DNA of 64,000 nt from assembly GCA_008921705.1 (NCBI GenBank), contig VFFE01007640.1, positions 427,884 to 491,883 on the forward strand. The letters run 5' to 3'. Below, piece by piece: positions 12,814 through 25,390 of the stretch (positions are counted from its first letter, which is position 1; every line of letters begins with the position of its first letter). The position numbers and the translations under genes are program-made. The DNA is from Burhinus oedicnemus. Lineage: Eukaryota > Chordata > Aves > Charadriiformes > Burhinidae. The notes under the pieces are model-generated. The model was given only the letters and a program-made list of their open reading frames with translations, was not told the DNA's origin and did no database searches.

Positions 12814-13711
12814 CTACTAATCTTGCAGATCCTGGATATGTAGTTAGAATCTATATGACAGATGAAATGTCAGAATAAATCCTGCTTCAGCCAGGAAGAG
12901 AAGTTAATACAAATGTCAGAAGGTGTCAAGTTCTGTATACCTTAGTTGCTAAGAATTTTAATGCAGTTCCCAGACTGAACCAGAAGCCCACGAGTGCTGG
13001 TGTTAATTTAAAGATCAACAAATTAGCAATTCTGCCCCTCCTGACTGCAGCAGCCCTAACAGCAGCAGCTCTGCAACTGGCCTCAGGCCCATGAGTGTCT
13101 CAGGCAGAAGCTATAACAAGAATCATTCCCTGCTCCTGTGCATGGCAAATTTCATTGCTATTTAGCACAATCAATGTTGGAGTCCTGACCAATTTCCCTG
13201 GCTGGTAGCTTTCTGAAATAAAAGAAATAAAAGACAATTTTCTGTTCCATAGGGTAGCACAGACCTCGCCGCTTTGAGCCCTGCAGATAGGTGTAAAATG
13301 GGCATGGGAACAAGTGAAGGCTGGACAGGCAGCTCCACTCCTTCATCACAAGGACTCCACACTCAAGTGGCCATGGTGGCCACAGGCTCAATAGCCACCG
13401 AAATAGTTTGTTTTCTGCTTCACAGGGGTGGAGGGGATCCCCTTCCTTCCCGCCCCAAGCACATGCCCAGTTTACCACCCTTTTATTCAGTACATACGAG
13501 CTCGCACTGCTTTAGCCAAACACCACCCCACTGCTCAAAAGCAAGAAAAAAGGTATTTTTGTTATTCGAATAGACAGTGTGCACTTCACAGGATCTGTTT
13601 GCTGAGGGTCTTATTGTAATACCTGGCACCTGGTGGTGTGTAAAGTCATTTCCCTCCAAGGGTGCTCAGTGGGACAGCAGGGTAGTTGCCTCCCTGTCAA
13701 TGTAATCAACG
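12814..13711. other. Unique DNA, nothing recognised
   Basis: Overlapping open frames of up to 106 codons occur on both strands at 13158-13619. Their being open on several frames at once argues against coding. No repeat is recognised. Confidence 0.45.
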
Positions 13712-13885
13712 CATCACAGGATAAGTGACAATGGAAAGGACCTGAGGAGGTCTTCATTCCAACCTCCTGCTCAAAGTAGGTTCAGCAGTAAGGTCTGATC
13801 AGGTTATTCCAGCCGTTATCCAGTCTGGTCTTGAAAATCGCCAGAGACGGACACTGTGCGACCTCTCTAGTAGTCTAATTCCCAC
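13712..13885 (-). mobile_element. Old CR1 LINE fragment, 3' end
   Basis: The stretch reads as the minus-strand 3' end of a CR1 element. There is a decayed terminus (catcacaggataagtg, then TGGAAAGGACC), followed by CAACCTCCTGCTCAAAG, the split TCCAG..TGGTCTTGAA region and GACCTCTCTAG. It is far more diverged than the other copies, and its tail repeat is barely visible, so it should be one of the oldest CR1 insertions here. No open frame survives. Confidence 0.7.
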
Positions 13886-15972
13886 AAACTGACCAGCTTA
13901 GGGGCCTATGAGAAGATGGTGAGGCAAGCTGGGAACAGATTATGACTTACAGGGTTGTAGGAAACACACATTCATAATCACAGTGTGTGGAGCAGAGGAT
14001 GGGGAGAGGTCCTTGAGCCATCCTACAGCTCCGAAGGGCCATGGATAAGCTAGCCTTTTGAAAGCTCTGCAACCTTCACTAATTTAAAACTTATACCTAA
14101 TGTTTTACGTATCCATTATTTCCTATGCAAAGCCATTATTGTTTTCTCTTGCTTCCCACAAATCCTTTATTCAGAATGAAACAGAAGTGCGTCAGTTACA
14201 AATACTCCACTGGCTTTATGTGGGATGCTCTGCAATAAAAACACACAGTACTCAAGGGCAATATGTCCTCAAGTGGCTCTCAGCTCTCAAGATCCATAGT
14301 GAATGAAGAGTTCATTTTCATTCTTGAGCATTCTGCCTGGGGAAGTAAATCTAACAACCAATTGATCATCAGCAACTGAAAAGCTCTGGTGCATATGTTT
14401 AAACATGTAGCCAATCCTGTCACGGTGACAGCAGCGAGCAGCGTGCCATTGACACTCAAGCACAGTCACTTGAAAAAGAAATCAGACAAAACGACTCTTT
14501 CAAATGAACTGACACACTAAACCACAAGTTCCAGGAAATGAAACCAAAACACCTGCTATCTGCTATCCCATGGTACTGGGAACTGGAGAAAATACCACTC
14601 TTAGCTCTGAATGTCTTAGAGTTTGGCAATGGCATTGCCAGTTTTTGGAGTTTACTTTCATGTACACTTTGTGCTGGAGAGCTACAAACAACACAAAATT
14701 GTAGTGCGCAGAATTGCTGATGGAGAAACATTGAGTCCAGGAGTCCGCACTATCATGAGTCTAAGTAGGGAAGATGGTGCCATGTTCAATTGGGCATTCA
14801 TACTGGGAATGACATTGTGAAATTGGGCTGAGATCCACCACATGCCGTGATTTCTACAACATCCTCATAGACACAATGTATTTAGGATATATATATCAAG
14901 CTTTTGATAAATCCTTGCTTTGGGGAAATAATTTCTTCCATGAAAATAGAGACAAATTTCAATAAGTATACATGGTTTTTTATTTCTACTCTCAAGTAGC
15001 ACCATGGTCCTGTATGGTACCTATATGGTATTTTTCTGATCAACTGGGAACACAGCAACACAAGAAACTCAGAAAGTCATGCTAGACAATTAGTTCTTTA
15101 GGTCTTGAAAAGTTAATGAATAGAGAAATTGATCTAGAAATGTAAACAAAGTCCATGGAAAGCCTTAGACAAGAAGAATGATCTGCAAGTTTTCACTGTT
15201 AGAAACAACTTTCACTGAAGTCTACAAGGTATCACATAAGCGTGCCAAGTCAGTTAATGTCTGTTTTCTTTTCATCATGTTTCCAGCTTGCTAACTTTAA
15301 AAGAAAACTTAATAATTTTATTTCACTTAGAAAGAAAAAACACACAATGACTTCAAGGCTGAAAGTCTACATAATAATATCTAAGCCCAAGAGAATTGTT
15401 CCAGCCAAGTTGTGAACCTATGAAAATAATGGAGATATTGTAATGAAACACTTATAACTTCACCATTGCAAGCAGCAAGACTGTTACAAAGAGAAATGTA
15501 ACATACCCCCTTACCACAGCCATGAAGCTATACTGCTTCGTGTATTGTTCATCACTTCACTGACATTCACATTCTCCCATACTGACTCCAGAACAAAAAT
15601 AAACTACAACGCACACTGAGAGACTGAAAACACCTTAAATAACTGTGCAACACCTTGGACTTCAAAAATACACTGAAATGAAAACATCTTGAGATCAGCA
15701 ATCCTGTAGAGCCATCACCAATATTAACAACACTTTTACATAAAAATAAAAAGTGAATCTGCCTAGGACAGCATAAAATGCACAGGGCTAGTAACATACA
15801 GCAATAAATTGCAGCCATAAGCCTCATTCGAATCCGGTAATGTACATGCAGTCATTAAGCAGCAAAAAAATTACTGCAGGAGATCAAATTCAGTATATTC
15901 TACACATTTGACCTCCAGCAAAATTCGACTAAATAAGGATTTCATTCTCCATCACAAAAGAGTGGACCATAC
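13886..15972. other. Unique DNA, no supported gene
   Basis: No repeats recognised. Short frames on both strands around 14456-14820 overlap one another and have no recognised domain. A short TA run sits at 14887-14897. Confidence 0.5.
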
Positions 15973-16071
15973 CTTTGTCTTCAGGTCTACCACATAATTT
16001 TCAAAAGTCTGGTTCTCCTTATTGTGTTCACCACATTGTCCAGATCCTTCTGATCCATTGGAAGCTGCACA
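15973..16071 (-). other. Candidate 99-nt exon (unproven)
   Basis: The minus strand shows a strong polypyrimidine acceptor (T-rich, then CCCCGTCTTTAG) and a GTATGG donor after AAG. Read in phase 0, all 33 codons are open and end ENYVVDLKTK. Read in the phase required by the candidate exon at 16490-16583, it gives VQLPMDQKDLDNVV and reaches a TAG stop 14 bases before the donor, as a penultimate exon could. The two readings cannot both be right. I do not recognise the protein in either frame. Confidence 0.3.
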
Positions 16072-16489
16072 CTAAAGACGGGGAAAAAAAATAAAATAAA
16101 GCAGCTTAGATATGCACTATAATTCTGTTACACTTAAATGTAAAGATTAGCATGCACGTACCAAAGCCTGAATTCAGATAAATATCAGGTGGCTCATACA
16201 TAAGATCTTAACCTCAGTGTTTTGTCATGCAAAAATTTCTGGGTTTAATCTTACAGTCACTCTCATGGAAGTCTGTGAAAGTCTTAATAGGCTAAATCTA
16301 CAAGATGACGCTTATCATAATCTCTAGTTGACTTCAGAAGGCATTCAAGGTGCTCTGCAGCTCTCAGCATCAGAACATAGAGATAAGGAAGGAAATCAGT
16401 GCCCTGACAAAAAGGCCCGTGGATGGTAATGGGGTTCTCATCTGGAGCAGCTGCAGGAATAGATCTCCTTTCAGCACCAGCTGAATTAC

Positions 16490-16583
16490 CTGGTTTGTTT
16501 TCTCATTTCTAATTCACGACATTCTCCTAAGTGATGTATTTTTGAAAGGGTTTCATACTTGTGTAGTAGCCATATTTGCAAAT
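16490..16583 (-). other. Candidate 94-nt exon (unproven)
   Basis: On the minus strand, CTTGAATTTAACAG precedes and GTAATT follows an open stretch reading LQIWLLHKYETLSKIHH then LGECRELEMRKQT. The composition is that of a helical, coiled-coil-like protein, and only one of three frames is open. It lies 418 bases upstream (in minus-strand sense) of the candidate exon at 15973-16071. Their junction would complete a serine codon (AG plus T). The family is not recognised. A chance arrangement remains possible. Confidence 0.27.
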
Positions 16584-17504
16584 CTGTTAAATTCAAGTGG
16601 TTTTTTTGTTACCCTTCCTTCATTTACACAGATTTCAATCTTATATTGCTTACAGAAAACCCTCATAAAACACGTAGTATTTTTTCAAATAATATCTTTA
16701 CTAGAAGATATAGTAAAGTTTATATTTGTTTTTTCAATTTTCCTGCTGGAAATCTAATGCATTATTGTAGATTTTGCATGAAGTCAATAAATATTATAAA
16801 TGACATCTCTGTTTACAATGCTCTGCCCTGCAAAAATGTGCTTGAAGAGTGAGCCTTTGAATGAAACATGATGACTGCCACTAACTCGGATCTCAGAAAA
16901 TTTCTGGGCACTTTGCAAGAGCACGAACAGGAAAGCAGAGTGAATTCAAACAGGGTACGGTGTCTTGTATCTGTCGCTACTGAGCATCAGAGACACCGGG
17001 AGTGATTTAGACCCATCCTTTTTTAGCCTGCACCAGGAGTGCAGTCAATTTTAACACAACAGGCAAGAAATTGTTAGCATTTTAAATAGACCAACCATTG
17101 CCAGCACAACTCAGAAAACAACAAGCCAGTGCCACAGAAACAGCCAAATCACATCCACATGTGCAAATGTTTTCTCCTCTGATACTGGATTGTTTATTTA
17201 GGGCTCCGTCCAACAGAAGTCTGAATGCTGGCCCCAACCCAGGCAACTACTTAGACACGTGCTTTTAACTTCACTGGAACCAATGGCATTAGTCTTGTGC
17301 TCCAGTAAAGAATGTGTTTAAATGTTGGATCAGGCCCAGCAGCTCAGCACGACGTGGGGCTGAGCAGACAGAACTCCATGCGTGTCCTCTCTAAAGTTTT
17401 AGCTTCCCCAATGCACTCGCAATCACGGAGAACCATGCATTCCTTTGGCTTGTTTCTTATCACCGAAGGGTGTTGCATATCCCCCCACTTGTAATCTGGA
17501 AGGG
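16584..17504. other. Unique DNA, nothing recognised
   Basis: AT-rich with no recognised repeat and no convincing coding region. Confidence 0.5.
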
Positions 17505-17605
17505 AGGAAGGGATACCAAGGCAACCCGGCCAAAGTTATGCAGGATGGCAAGGAACTGAATCCAGGTCTTGCATCTTGTCTCAGAGCCTACAGAAAATCC
17601 AAGTA
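17505..17605 (-). mobile_element. MIR-like SINE fragment
   Basis: The plus strand carries the complement-type MIR signature. A gene-poor purine stretch leads to CAACCCGGCCAAAGTTATGC, then GGCAAGGAACTGAATCCAGG and TCTTGCATCTTGTCTC. This matches in order the reverse complement of the MIR tRNA-related region (cleared-of-gaps pattern CTTGCCCAAGGTCACAC, GAGCNNGGANTNGAACCCAGG, TCTNCTGACTC). It is strongly diverged. The match is by eye from memory of the consensus. Confidence 0.45.
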
Positions 17606-18919
17606 ACTCCTAAAGTGTTTCTTTCAGGACGGGAAAATTGGTTCTACAAGGATGCATAAAAATTTTCATTTCATCTTTGTTTCCTTTGAATACCCGACAT
17701 AAGTGTTTTCCACTGTTATTATTTGCAGGCAACGACACAAACTATGCAAATCAATATATCATTTATTTGCTCTAATCATCAAGACCAAACTCTGCCTGAT
17801 CCTAAAGGAGCTAACCTTCTGCAACTTCTCAAAAGGGGTTTGACAATTTTCAGCAGAGACTACAGACTGTATGGTAGCATTTATCAAATGAGTGCAGCTG
17901 CTAAATTGGATAAGGAACTTCAGTTTGTTTATATTCTACGTATTTTTTCTTCAAATTTTTCACCATTAGCTGACTCCAATATTTTGAAAGAACATAAAAC
18001 AAAGTCATAAGACGCTATGAAATGTTTCAATTGTTTCCCTTAGGGAAATGGGTCACAGATTAATTGTGAAGAGCAGCAAAACCAAGGACATTAGGAGGGT
18101 ACAAACAGCTCAAGTAAGAGTAATTGTAATATATCTGGAACATCTCTCTGTTCCAGTATATTAAGGTTCGATAAGCATTAGCAGAATAATATATGGTTCC
18201 CAAACTTGAACAAAGTACACGTTAGCAATCCATCTGAAAACCAACAGTCATTTAACTTTGTATTATGAAATAAACAGGACTGTATAATGCAAGAGGCAAA
18301 AAGGATACTTGCTGTGCGTTGCGACAGCTTTAAAAACTAGCATTCTTGGATCTGAAATTTTCTTATTCTTGATTACATACAATCCTCCCTTTAGAGGCTA
18401 ACCAAAAGCCTACTCTGTCTAAAATTATTTGTACACTTTATATCCAAAAGCTGCCTGCCCGTGCAAAATAAGTATTTTAGCAACACCTCATTATTCCTGA
18501 ACTGTGCAGGTCGCCATGAGAAGCAGAACTGGCAGCCCCAGGGTGACACAGTACAAATGCAGCGGAGCACGTTCACCATCCTCGTACCTCCTTGTAGGAG
18601 GTTCTGGAAATAACGACTTCAAGTTTGAATTAAAACCGCTGACCAAAGTCTAAACTTTTTATCAGACCCCTGTATCTAGGAGGCTGGTAGTTGGAACAAC
18701 TCAGTCTTCCTCTTCACCAAAGAAAATATTATCTTATTCTCTTCAAGTTGGTCAGAAAAAGACATTTTTACAAGCAAACGTTGCAAAAGCAGATTAAATC
18801 TTCACTTGGTAACTTTGCTCACATGTGTAGTAACCATGAGAATCGTAGATCGCACCAAAAGCAATTTTCCAATTTTCTGTGTAATTAATGCTAATCTATT
18901 TAGATTATAATTAACGGGG
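17606..18919. other. Unique DNA, no supported gene
   Basis: No repeat family recognised. A 95-codon plus frame at 17723-18010 has no flanking splice or domain evidence. Confidence 0.5.
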
Positions 18920-19020
18920 ACTATTTAGACCGTAATCTCTTCAGGGCAATGTCTCTCTCATTGTGCAAACTTACAGCATTATTTAAATGTTTATTAATAA
19001 AACAGTAATCACATTAGCTA
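18920..19020 (+). mobile_element. Ancient amniote SINE/CR1-type 3' tail fragment
   Basis: The segment CGTAATCTCTTCAGGGCAAT, followed by GTCTCTCTCATTGTGCAAAC and an ACAGCAT-like stretch, matches the pattern AGATTGTAAGCTCTTCAGGGCAGGGACTGTCTCT..TTGTGTTTGTACAGC. That pattern is found at the 3' ends of old amniote retroposons. The assignment to a specific family is uncertain. Confidence 0.42.
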
Positions 19021-20969
19021 CCTTGTTAATTTTATCTAATTTTAACAGTACTCAGCAAAGCTTTTCTGTGCTTATAACGCATCTTTCCAGTAGCTTATTA
19101 GGACATGCACAATTGTCACAGTCAACCCTCAACAAAATTGTGGCTGATTATTTTTTGCCAAAATACACAGTTATGAATTATGAAAGACTTGTCACTGGTT
19201 CCACTTTCAGCAGGCAGCATGTTCCAGTTCATGCCTGAGCCAGCAACCAGCCAGAAGGAGCATCTGCCCTCACAGGCAATTATGGCATATGGGGTTTCCA
19301 AGAGTTCCTACAGCAGGTCTTCCTGTAGCAGCCAAACTCTGTAACGGTGGAGAAATTCTCCAGTCTTTTTTATGGCTCCAGAATTTATACTTAATATATC
19401 AATATGAGGTACTTGTAACCATCCACAATAGTTACCACATGTCTCCTTTTTGGAGTGAGGCCCAACCTTGGCAATATAAAAAATATTAAAAAATAATAAA
19501 CATACATGCAAACATCATTCTGCCCTTCCACGTTCTTGGATGTTGCTGCCAGGACTTTGAATTTATTTACGTGCACACCTGTATGGGATATTTTCTAGGG
19601 CACAGATACCACTTTGTGTCAAGAAAACGCTGATCAGCTTTGCAAAGGGACCAGGAGCGCCGGTGGGAGTGTGGGGGAGCTACAGCCCACAAGCCGAAAT
19701 AAATCTGCAACTGCCTTAGGGTTCAGAGAGCTAATGCACCTTCTCCTACAGCCGGCAGCTTAGGGAATGCTCTCCTGTGTGCTTTTAGAGAAAGAAATTC
19801 AAAACAGAAGCTGATCTGAGACCTTTTTTTGGCGTTTTGTATCAAGAATTGGTAGCTCTGCTCCAGTCCCATGAGAGCCTGTAGATAAATGCCAGCCTGC
19901 CCCATATGATTTACATTAGAGAGGAAAGGTATAAAAAACCCAGTGATCTTTAACTTTTGGATGCCAATATCTGTCAGGAAATCTATCATCTTGGTAATCA
20001 AATGCTCCCAGGAATATATACTGCTGAGAGATACTGCTTTTATTTAATTAACTCTTCTCGAAAGTAAGCATTTTAAAAAAAAAAATCATTAGAACATTTA
20101 AAAAGCTACAGGGGGAAAGTAAAATGCAAGATAACATATGCAGGAATCATCCGTTTTACAGGACAATGATGTAAATGAATTGATTTCGCAGCTATGCTGG
20201 AGCAGGAAGCAACCCGGGCTGAGCTGGGATGCGCAGCAGGATACTGCGACTAGCAAAGGCGGCAGCACACCTCTACAGCCAGCCCCGCGCGCTCTGCTCA
20301 AGCCATGCGTGAACTAAAACTGGATGCAAGTCAAGTTCATCCTTTGCAACGTGCCAGCGAGAGCCAGAACGCCTTCGGTGCCTGTGATCCGTCCACCAAG
20401 GGCTGCACCTTTCTGCTGCACCCAGGCAGAGCTGACAGCTCTCCTAAACCTATCGTGAGCATCTCCGTTTCGGCTCCTGCTGCTGACAATCTTGGACCAC
20501 CAAAAAAACCAAAAAGTTGTACATCTTGGACAGTTTGTGGGAGACAGAGCGTCGCTGGGGACTTGAATTGTTTTTCCTTCAATGCCATGCAGAGAAAAAA
20601 ATCCTAGAGACAACAAGATGTGCTATATTTTTTCTGTACCCTGCTAGTCCTATTTTTATCCTTCTTATTGTTCTTATCACAGGAAGAAATGTCATTCAGC
20701 AAATTTTTTGGCAGGAATTAACTTTCATCGATATTACAGATGACTGAAAACTCGGACAAACCCAGAGCAGGCCATGCAAGAAACAAAAAATCAGAAATAT
20801 AATCCCACAGAAGCCAGGCAGAGTTTCATTTGCTTCAGGTGGGCCTAAATTTCAGTCCAGAAATAATATAGCAAAGCTCTCTTCTTGTCCACAAAATCCT
20901 TTAAAAAAGAAGGTGCCCAATTAAGTGTTTCTGAAGCCCTTTAGAAAAGCATGGTTCAGTATGCCCAGT
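19021..20969. other. Unique DNA with a small CpG-richer patch
   Basis: Mostly featureless. Around 20200-20480 the G+C content rises and several CpG occur (for example GCCCCGCGCGCTCTG near 20281). Open frames of about 100 codons then exist on both strands at once. This could be a weak CpG island or an exon of a non-coding transcript, but no splice or domain evidence decides it. Confidence 0.4.
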
Positions 20970-21528
20970 CATAGAATCATAGAATCTTCTAGGTTGGAAG
21001 AGACCTTTAAGATCATCGAGTCCAACCATCAACCTAACAATGCCAAAACCACCACTAAACCATGTCCCTCAGCACCATGTCTACCTGGCTTTTAAATACC
21101 TCCAGGGATGGTGACTCAGCCACTTCCCTGGGCAGCCTGTTCCAATGCTTGATAACCCTTTCGGTGAAGACATTTTTCCTAATATCCAGTCTAAACCTCC
21201 CCTGGTGCAACTTGAGGTCATTTCCTCTTGTCCTATCGCTTGTTACTTGGGAGAAGAGACTGACCCCCACCTCGCTACAACCTCCTTTCAGGTAGTTGTA
21301 GAGAGCGAGAAGGTCTCCCCTCAGCCTCCTTTTCTCCAGGCTAAACAACGCCAGTTCCCTCAGCCGCTCCTCATAAGACTTGTGCTCCAGACCCTTCACC
21401 AGCTTCGTTGCCCTTCTCTGGACATGCTCCAGCACCTCAATGTCTTTCTTGGAGTGAGGGGCTCAAAACTGAACACAGTATCCAAGACAGGGCCTCACCA
21501 GTGCCGAGAACAGGGGGACAATCACTTA
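20970..21528 (-). mobile_element. CR1 LINE, 5'-truncated
   Basis: Minus-strand CR1 copy. The plus strand begins with two copies of the tail repeat (TCATAGAATCATAGAATC), then TTGGAAGAGACC and TCGAGTCCAACC. A 126-codon remnant of the ORF2 C terminus is open at 21055-21435 and contains the CR1-typical [36 protein letters not shown] and HWNRLPREV blocks. The truncation lies at about 21528, just after the pattern that encodes the start of the post-RT region. It is similar to the copies at 29482 and 57502, suggesting one subfamily. Confidence 0.93.
21055..21435 (-). pseudogene. CR1 ORF2 C-terminal remnant
   Basis: 126 codons from the extreme C-terminal part of CR1 ORF2, downstream of the reverse transcriptase motifs. 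Conserved CR1 blocks are [20 protein letters not shown] near residues 33-52 and [20 protein letters not shown] near residues 94-113. There is no RT or endonuclease domain, so the fragment cannot mobilise anything. The initial Met is just the first in the truncated frame. Confidence 0.85.
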
Positions 21529-24500
21529 TTTAGTTGTCAGAAAGGATTTTGTTTCTATTACCACATTAGGGTTTCTGTTGGTTGTTTGAAGAAGTCAAGG
21601 TTTGCTCCACATCACATTGCATTAGCTCAGTCTTTGCAGCTGTCTCGAGTCAGGGTGACGCTGCAGATCGCTATGAGGTCTCATGGCCAAACACTGTAAG
21701 AATGTCACCACAGTCCCTTCTGCACCAATCTTCCCAATATGACCAATAAACGTGAGTGGAGGAAAGAAAAATAATCATTTGGGCATGGATTTTACTGTAC
21801 AAATTGCACCACGAGTGTTTGAAATTTTTTTTTAAGTTATTGTATTTGGAAGTGAGCATAAATATCACAATAATATTTATTTTACTCTGGGATTTTTATG
21901 ATTCCACTTTAACTAATATGGATTCAACCTTTCAGAAGATTTTATGACAGACTCAAAGAGTGTTAGAGCTCAGGAACAATTATTTGTCTGCGGGCTTGTG
22001 TTTCGGAAAGGTCAGGATCGGATTTAATGCTGCCCCACCATCCTGACAGCAAGTCTTGCTCTCGGTGTGTTTCTGGGTGTCGGAACGTCACTAGCGAACT
22101 TTGCATTTGCTCGTCCCCAATACAGATTTGATCACCCGTCTAAAAGCAGCCGTCCAAGCTACCAGTTACTCCGTAGCTGCTTTGGCTGGGCTAACGCTGG
22201 GCTAAGTCGGTTCTCAAACCCCATCTCCCTGGTTACCCATATCACAATCACCCAGTTGCACCGGTACTCTGGGCTGGGACAAGACAACTGGTTTTCCAGG
22301 CAGGAAATTCAGGCAGGGAGGAGACACTAGTTCATGCTTCAGCTTTTCTTCTCCCGGGCAGAGCGTTCAGATGAAGCTGGCTGGAGTCAGTTGGCTCCAC
22401 GAACTCAAGCCTTGCGACCAACCAGAAGACACAACCAGGAGCTTCATCTTGCTGATGCTGGCTCCATCTCCAGTGTCACTCACGCAGAGCCGTGTTTTGA
22501 AGCTGGGGTACAAACCAAGGCACTCGTGTGTCCCCTTTTCCAGGGAGCAGAGTGTCACTAAGGTCACGCCGTGGGGGACCCTGCCAGGTGCAGTGGTCCA
22601 CGCAGCGGGGAGGGACCATGGCACTGTGCAGTGACCAGAGTCCTCGCAAACACAAGCCTTGCACGGGCTGTCGGTCGGGTACAGTCTCTGCCCTGCTGAG
22701 ACCTGCCACACCGTGGCTGGAAGCATCTGCTGACCTGCTGCACATGGCAAAGAGGAAAACGGAGCAAAAAGAGCATTTCAAAGATGAGCCCTGCTGCAAG
22801 GATGGAGAAAGATGTGGTGGACAGTTCAGCTGTATGAGAATGAGACTCAAAGCGTGAGACGGGACAGACTGGTTACAGTTTTCAGGCAAAGATCCACCCT
22901 TGCTGTAGCTCCATGCCAGGCAGCTATCCATATAAGAAATGGAGATAATTAACTTATGTATGGCTGAGTTCTTACCCTGATAGACTATTTTCCAAAACAT
23001 TCTCAGCAACAGTGTTACCAAACGCCGTGAGGCAAATTCTGACATTTCTGAACATGAGAATGAATGAGATGAAAACTTAAAACAAATAAATGCATTTCCC
23101 TCAGCTCACTGGGATTCAGTCAGATCCTGACGCTCATTCTCCCCGTTCCTTACCTTTCAGCCAGCAGTCTGCACTTTCCTGGGCATATATAAGATGAAAA
23201 ATGACGAGTAATTTGGGGTATTAAAGACCTATTTCTTTCAAATAAAGCAGAAGCTATTACTGAATCCTCCTGAAGGCTGGAGGGAAAAGGATGAGAAAAA
23301 TTAAAAGGCAGAACATAATTAATGAACGCTCATTTAGAACTGGCTATCGTACAACATCTTGGAAGCTAAATTTACAGCTGAAGAGGGCAGGCTGTATGCA
23401 GAAACAGGCCCTGGAAGGAGCTCCATGTGCACTGTGTCAAGCTGGGGGGAAAGACAGGGAGCTGTGGTTGCAGGGAGGTCCCTTCCAGCATGGAGCGATG
23501 ACACCTGCCAAAAGCCCTGCCGAGCAGAAAGGTCAGCTGCAGTAAGAATGACGTGTTAAAGCACACGGTTTGACTCCATTTGTGCCCATCTGTATGCATT
23601 TTACTCATTAGCTTCAGTGGGGTCCCTCCACATTCAAGCTCGTATTAGTGAAAACACAGTCTTGCCCTGAAAACACAAGCAGGCCACAGCTGGAAGCAAA
23701 TGCAAATACTTGGAAACAGAAAACAGAAAGTAAGTCATTAATTGTAAGAGAAAACATGACTAATGATTTTAAATTAAATAATATTTGCATGATATTTTAA
23801 TTAGCAAGGATAATGTTTATTTTACTTACACAGAAGTTCTGGATACATAAATTCCAACCTACATATTTCAGTTGCCATAACAACTTGATACATTTATTCT
23901 CTTGTGTCATTTTTTATTGCATCAGTGCTGCTTTTTTTTTTAAACAACCAAAAAAAAAAACCCACCAAAACTGCTTTGGTTGCTATGATAATACAATATT
24001 TTTAATTGTTCTTTTCACATTTAGTCCTTCTTGAAACCAATATACTTTCCCTCCAAAGATGTTCGCGGCACAGTGTGGGAATTTCACTACCGATTGCAGG
24101 GCTCAGTGCTGGGTTTTCCAGAAATCCCAAGGATATGTACAGCCCTTTAGCTCAAACTGCTACTTCAGTGGTCCCCCTTAGGACACTAGTCCTATGGCTT
24201 GAGGTCAAGATCTTAACAGGAGACCTACACAATAACAGCCCCCAGTTGGTGCGTTTTCCCCTGAAAAACAGAAATAAATGAACACTAGACTCTTCAGAAA
24301 GGTGCATAGCTACAGTAGATTTGAGGCAGCAGCGGCAGCAAACGTAGCTGCAGAGAGGCAAAACGTTTAAGTAAATCTCTGCAGTGCTCTCCAGGCCAGG
24401 AGGACGTTATAGAGCAGTTTCCACGTTTCATACAAACTGGTGTAGCACATGATGAGCTAGACTTTGCTTTTATCCAGGAGTAGTACTGATTCCTAAACGC

Positions 24501-25319
24501 TTGGGGCCTCCAAGGAGTTGGCCCAAATCTTCTTACAAAGCAAGACGATCAAATGGTATCATGATGGGAGGAACATAGAGGATGAGGGTGGCCTTCTTCC
24601 TCCCCACCTCCAGCTAGCTGTGCAGCGTAGCAGAGCCTGCTGTTGCCCGTTCACCTTTCCCAGCTCTGCACCCCCGCAAATGGACCCATTTCAATTAAAT
24701 TGCAATTACCTAACTGCTGATGTTGCATTTCTATCCGGTTCCCTGCAATAACCATAATGAGAGACACTGTATTAATTAATAACAATTATATTACGGTGCA
24801 AGACGAGGAACTGCTTGGCAACCATTCTTCCATACAGCTGGTGCGGAGTGACCTCAGACTAGAGATAATAGAGCATTTATGAATGTAAGGTTAGAGTTTT
24901 CGACGGAAAAGAACTAGTGCCATGGCTCCTGTGGACTGCCTTGACTTTTGGGGGCAGCTCTTCATTTACTGCTAACTGTAACAGCCTCTGCTTCAGTCAG
25001 GAGAGCTGTGACAATGGCTTTTGGAGGACTGTATCCCTCACATGTGTGCACATGTGTTACCACACGCAGTTGAGGACAAGCTCTACCACTATATTTTCAC
25101 TATGACAAGCATCGTATCTCTTTTTGTTTCTGATCATATTATTCCTCATTATAAAAATTATATGTAACGTGTTAGAGAAAAAAAAATATAATAGAATTAT
25201 AACAACTCCGAATAGGAGAAACACCCAACAGTGCTAGGTACTGCATGATAATCCTGTAGGAAATACATTTAAATAAGAAGTCATTCACATAATGTGATTG
25301 AATTCTGATTTATCTCATG
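21529..25319. other. Unique DNA, no supported gene
   Basis: A moderately GC-rich part (22330-22860) has open frames on both strands, including a minus-strand Cys-rich stretch described among the findings. Elsewhere there are short A/T runs (23931-23962) and no recognised repeat. Confidence 0.45.
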
Positions 25320-25390
25320 ATGTACTGCAGGTCCATAGCAAATCCAAGAATAGAATCCAGTCTCCTGGCTCCACCACTGGTTCACACAGT
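25320..25390 (-). mobile_element. MIR-like SINE fragment
   Basis: On the plus strand, TGCAGGTCCATAGCAAATCC is followed by AAGAATAGAATCCAGTCTCC and TGGCTCCACCAC. This parallels the reverse complement of the MIR tRNA-related half (ACACAGCAGGTCAGTGGCAG, GGATTAGAACCCAGGTCTCC, TGACTCC). It is short and diverged, so the call is moderate. Confidence 0.45.

Noticed and set aside
21145..21699. 184-codon plus-strand open frame.
   Set aside because: Antisense of the CR1 ORF2 remnant, running on into flanking DNA.
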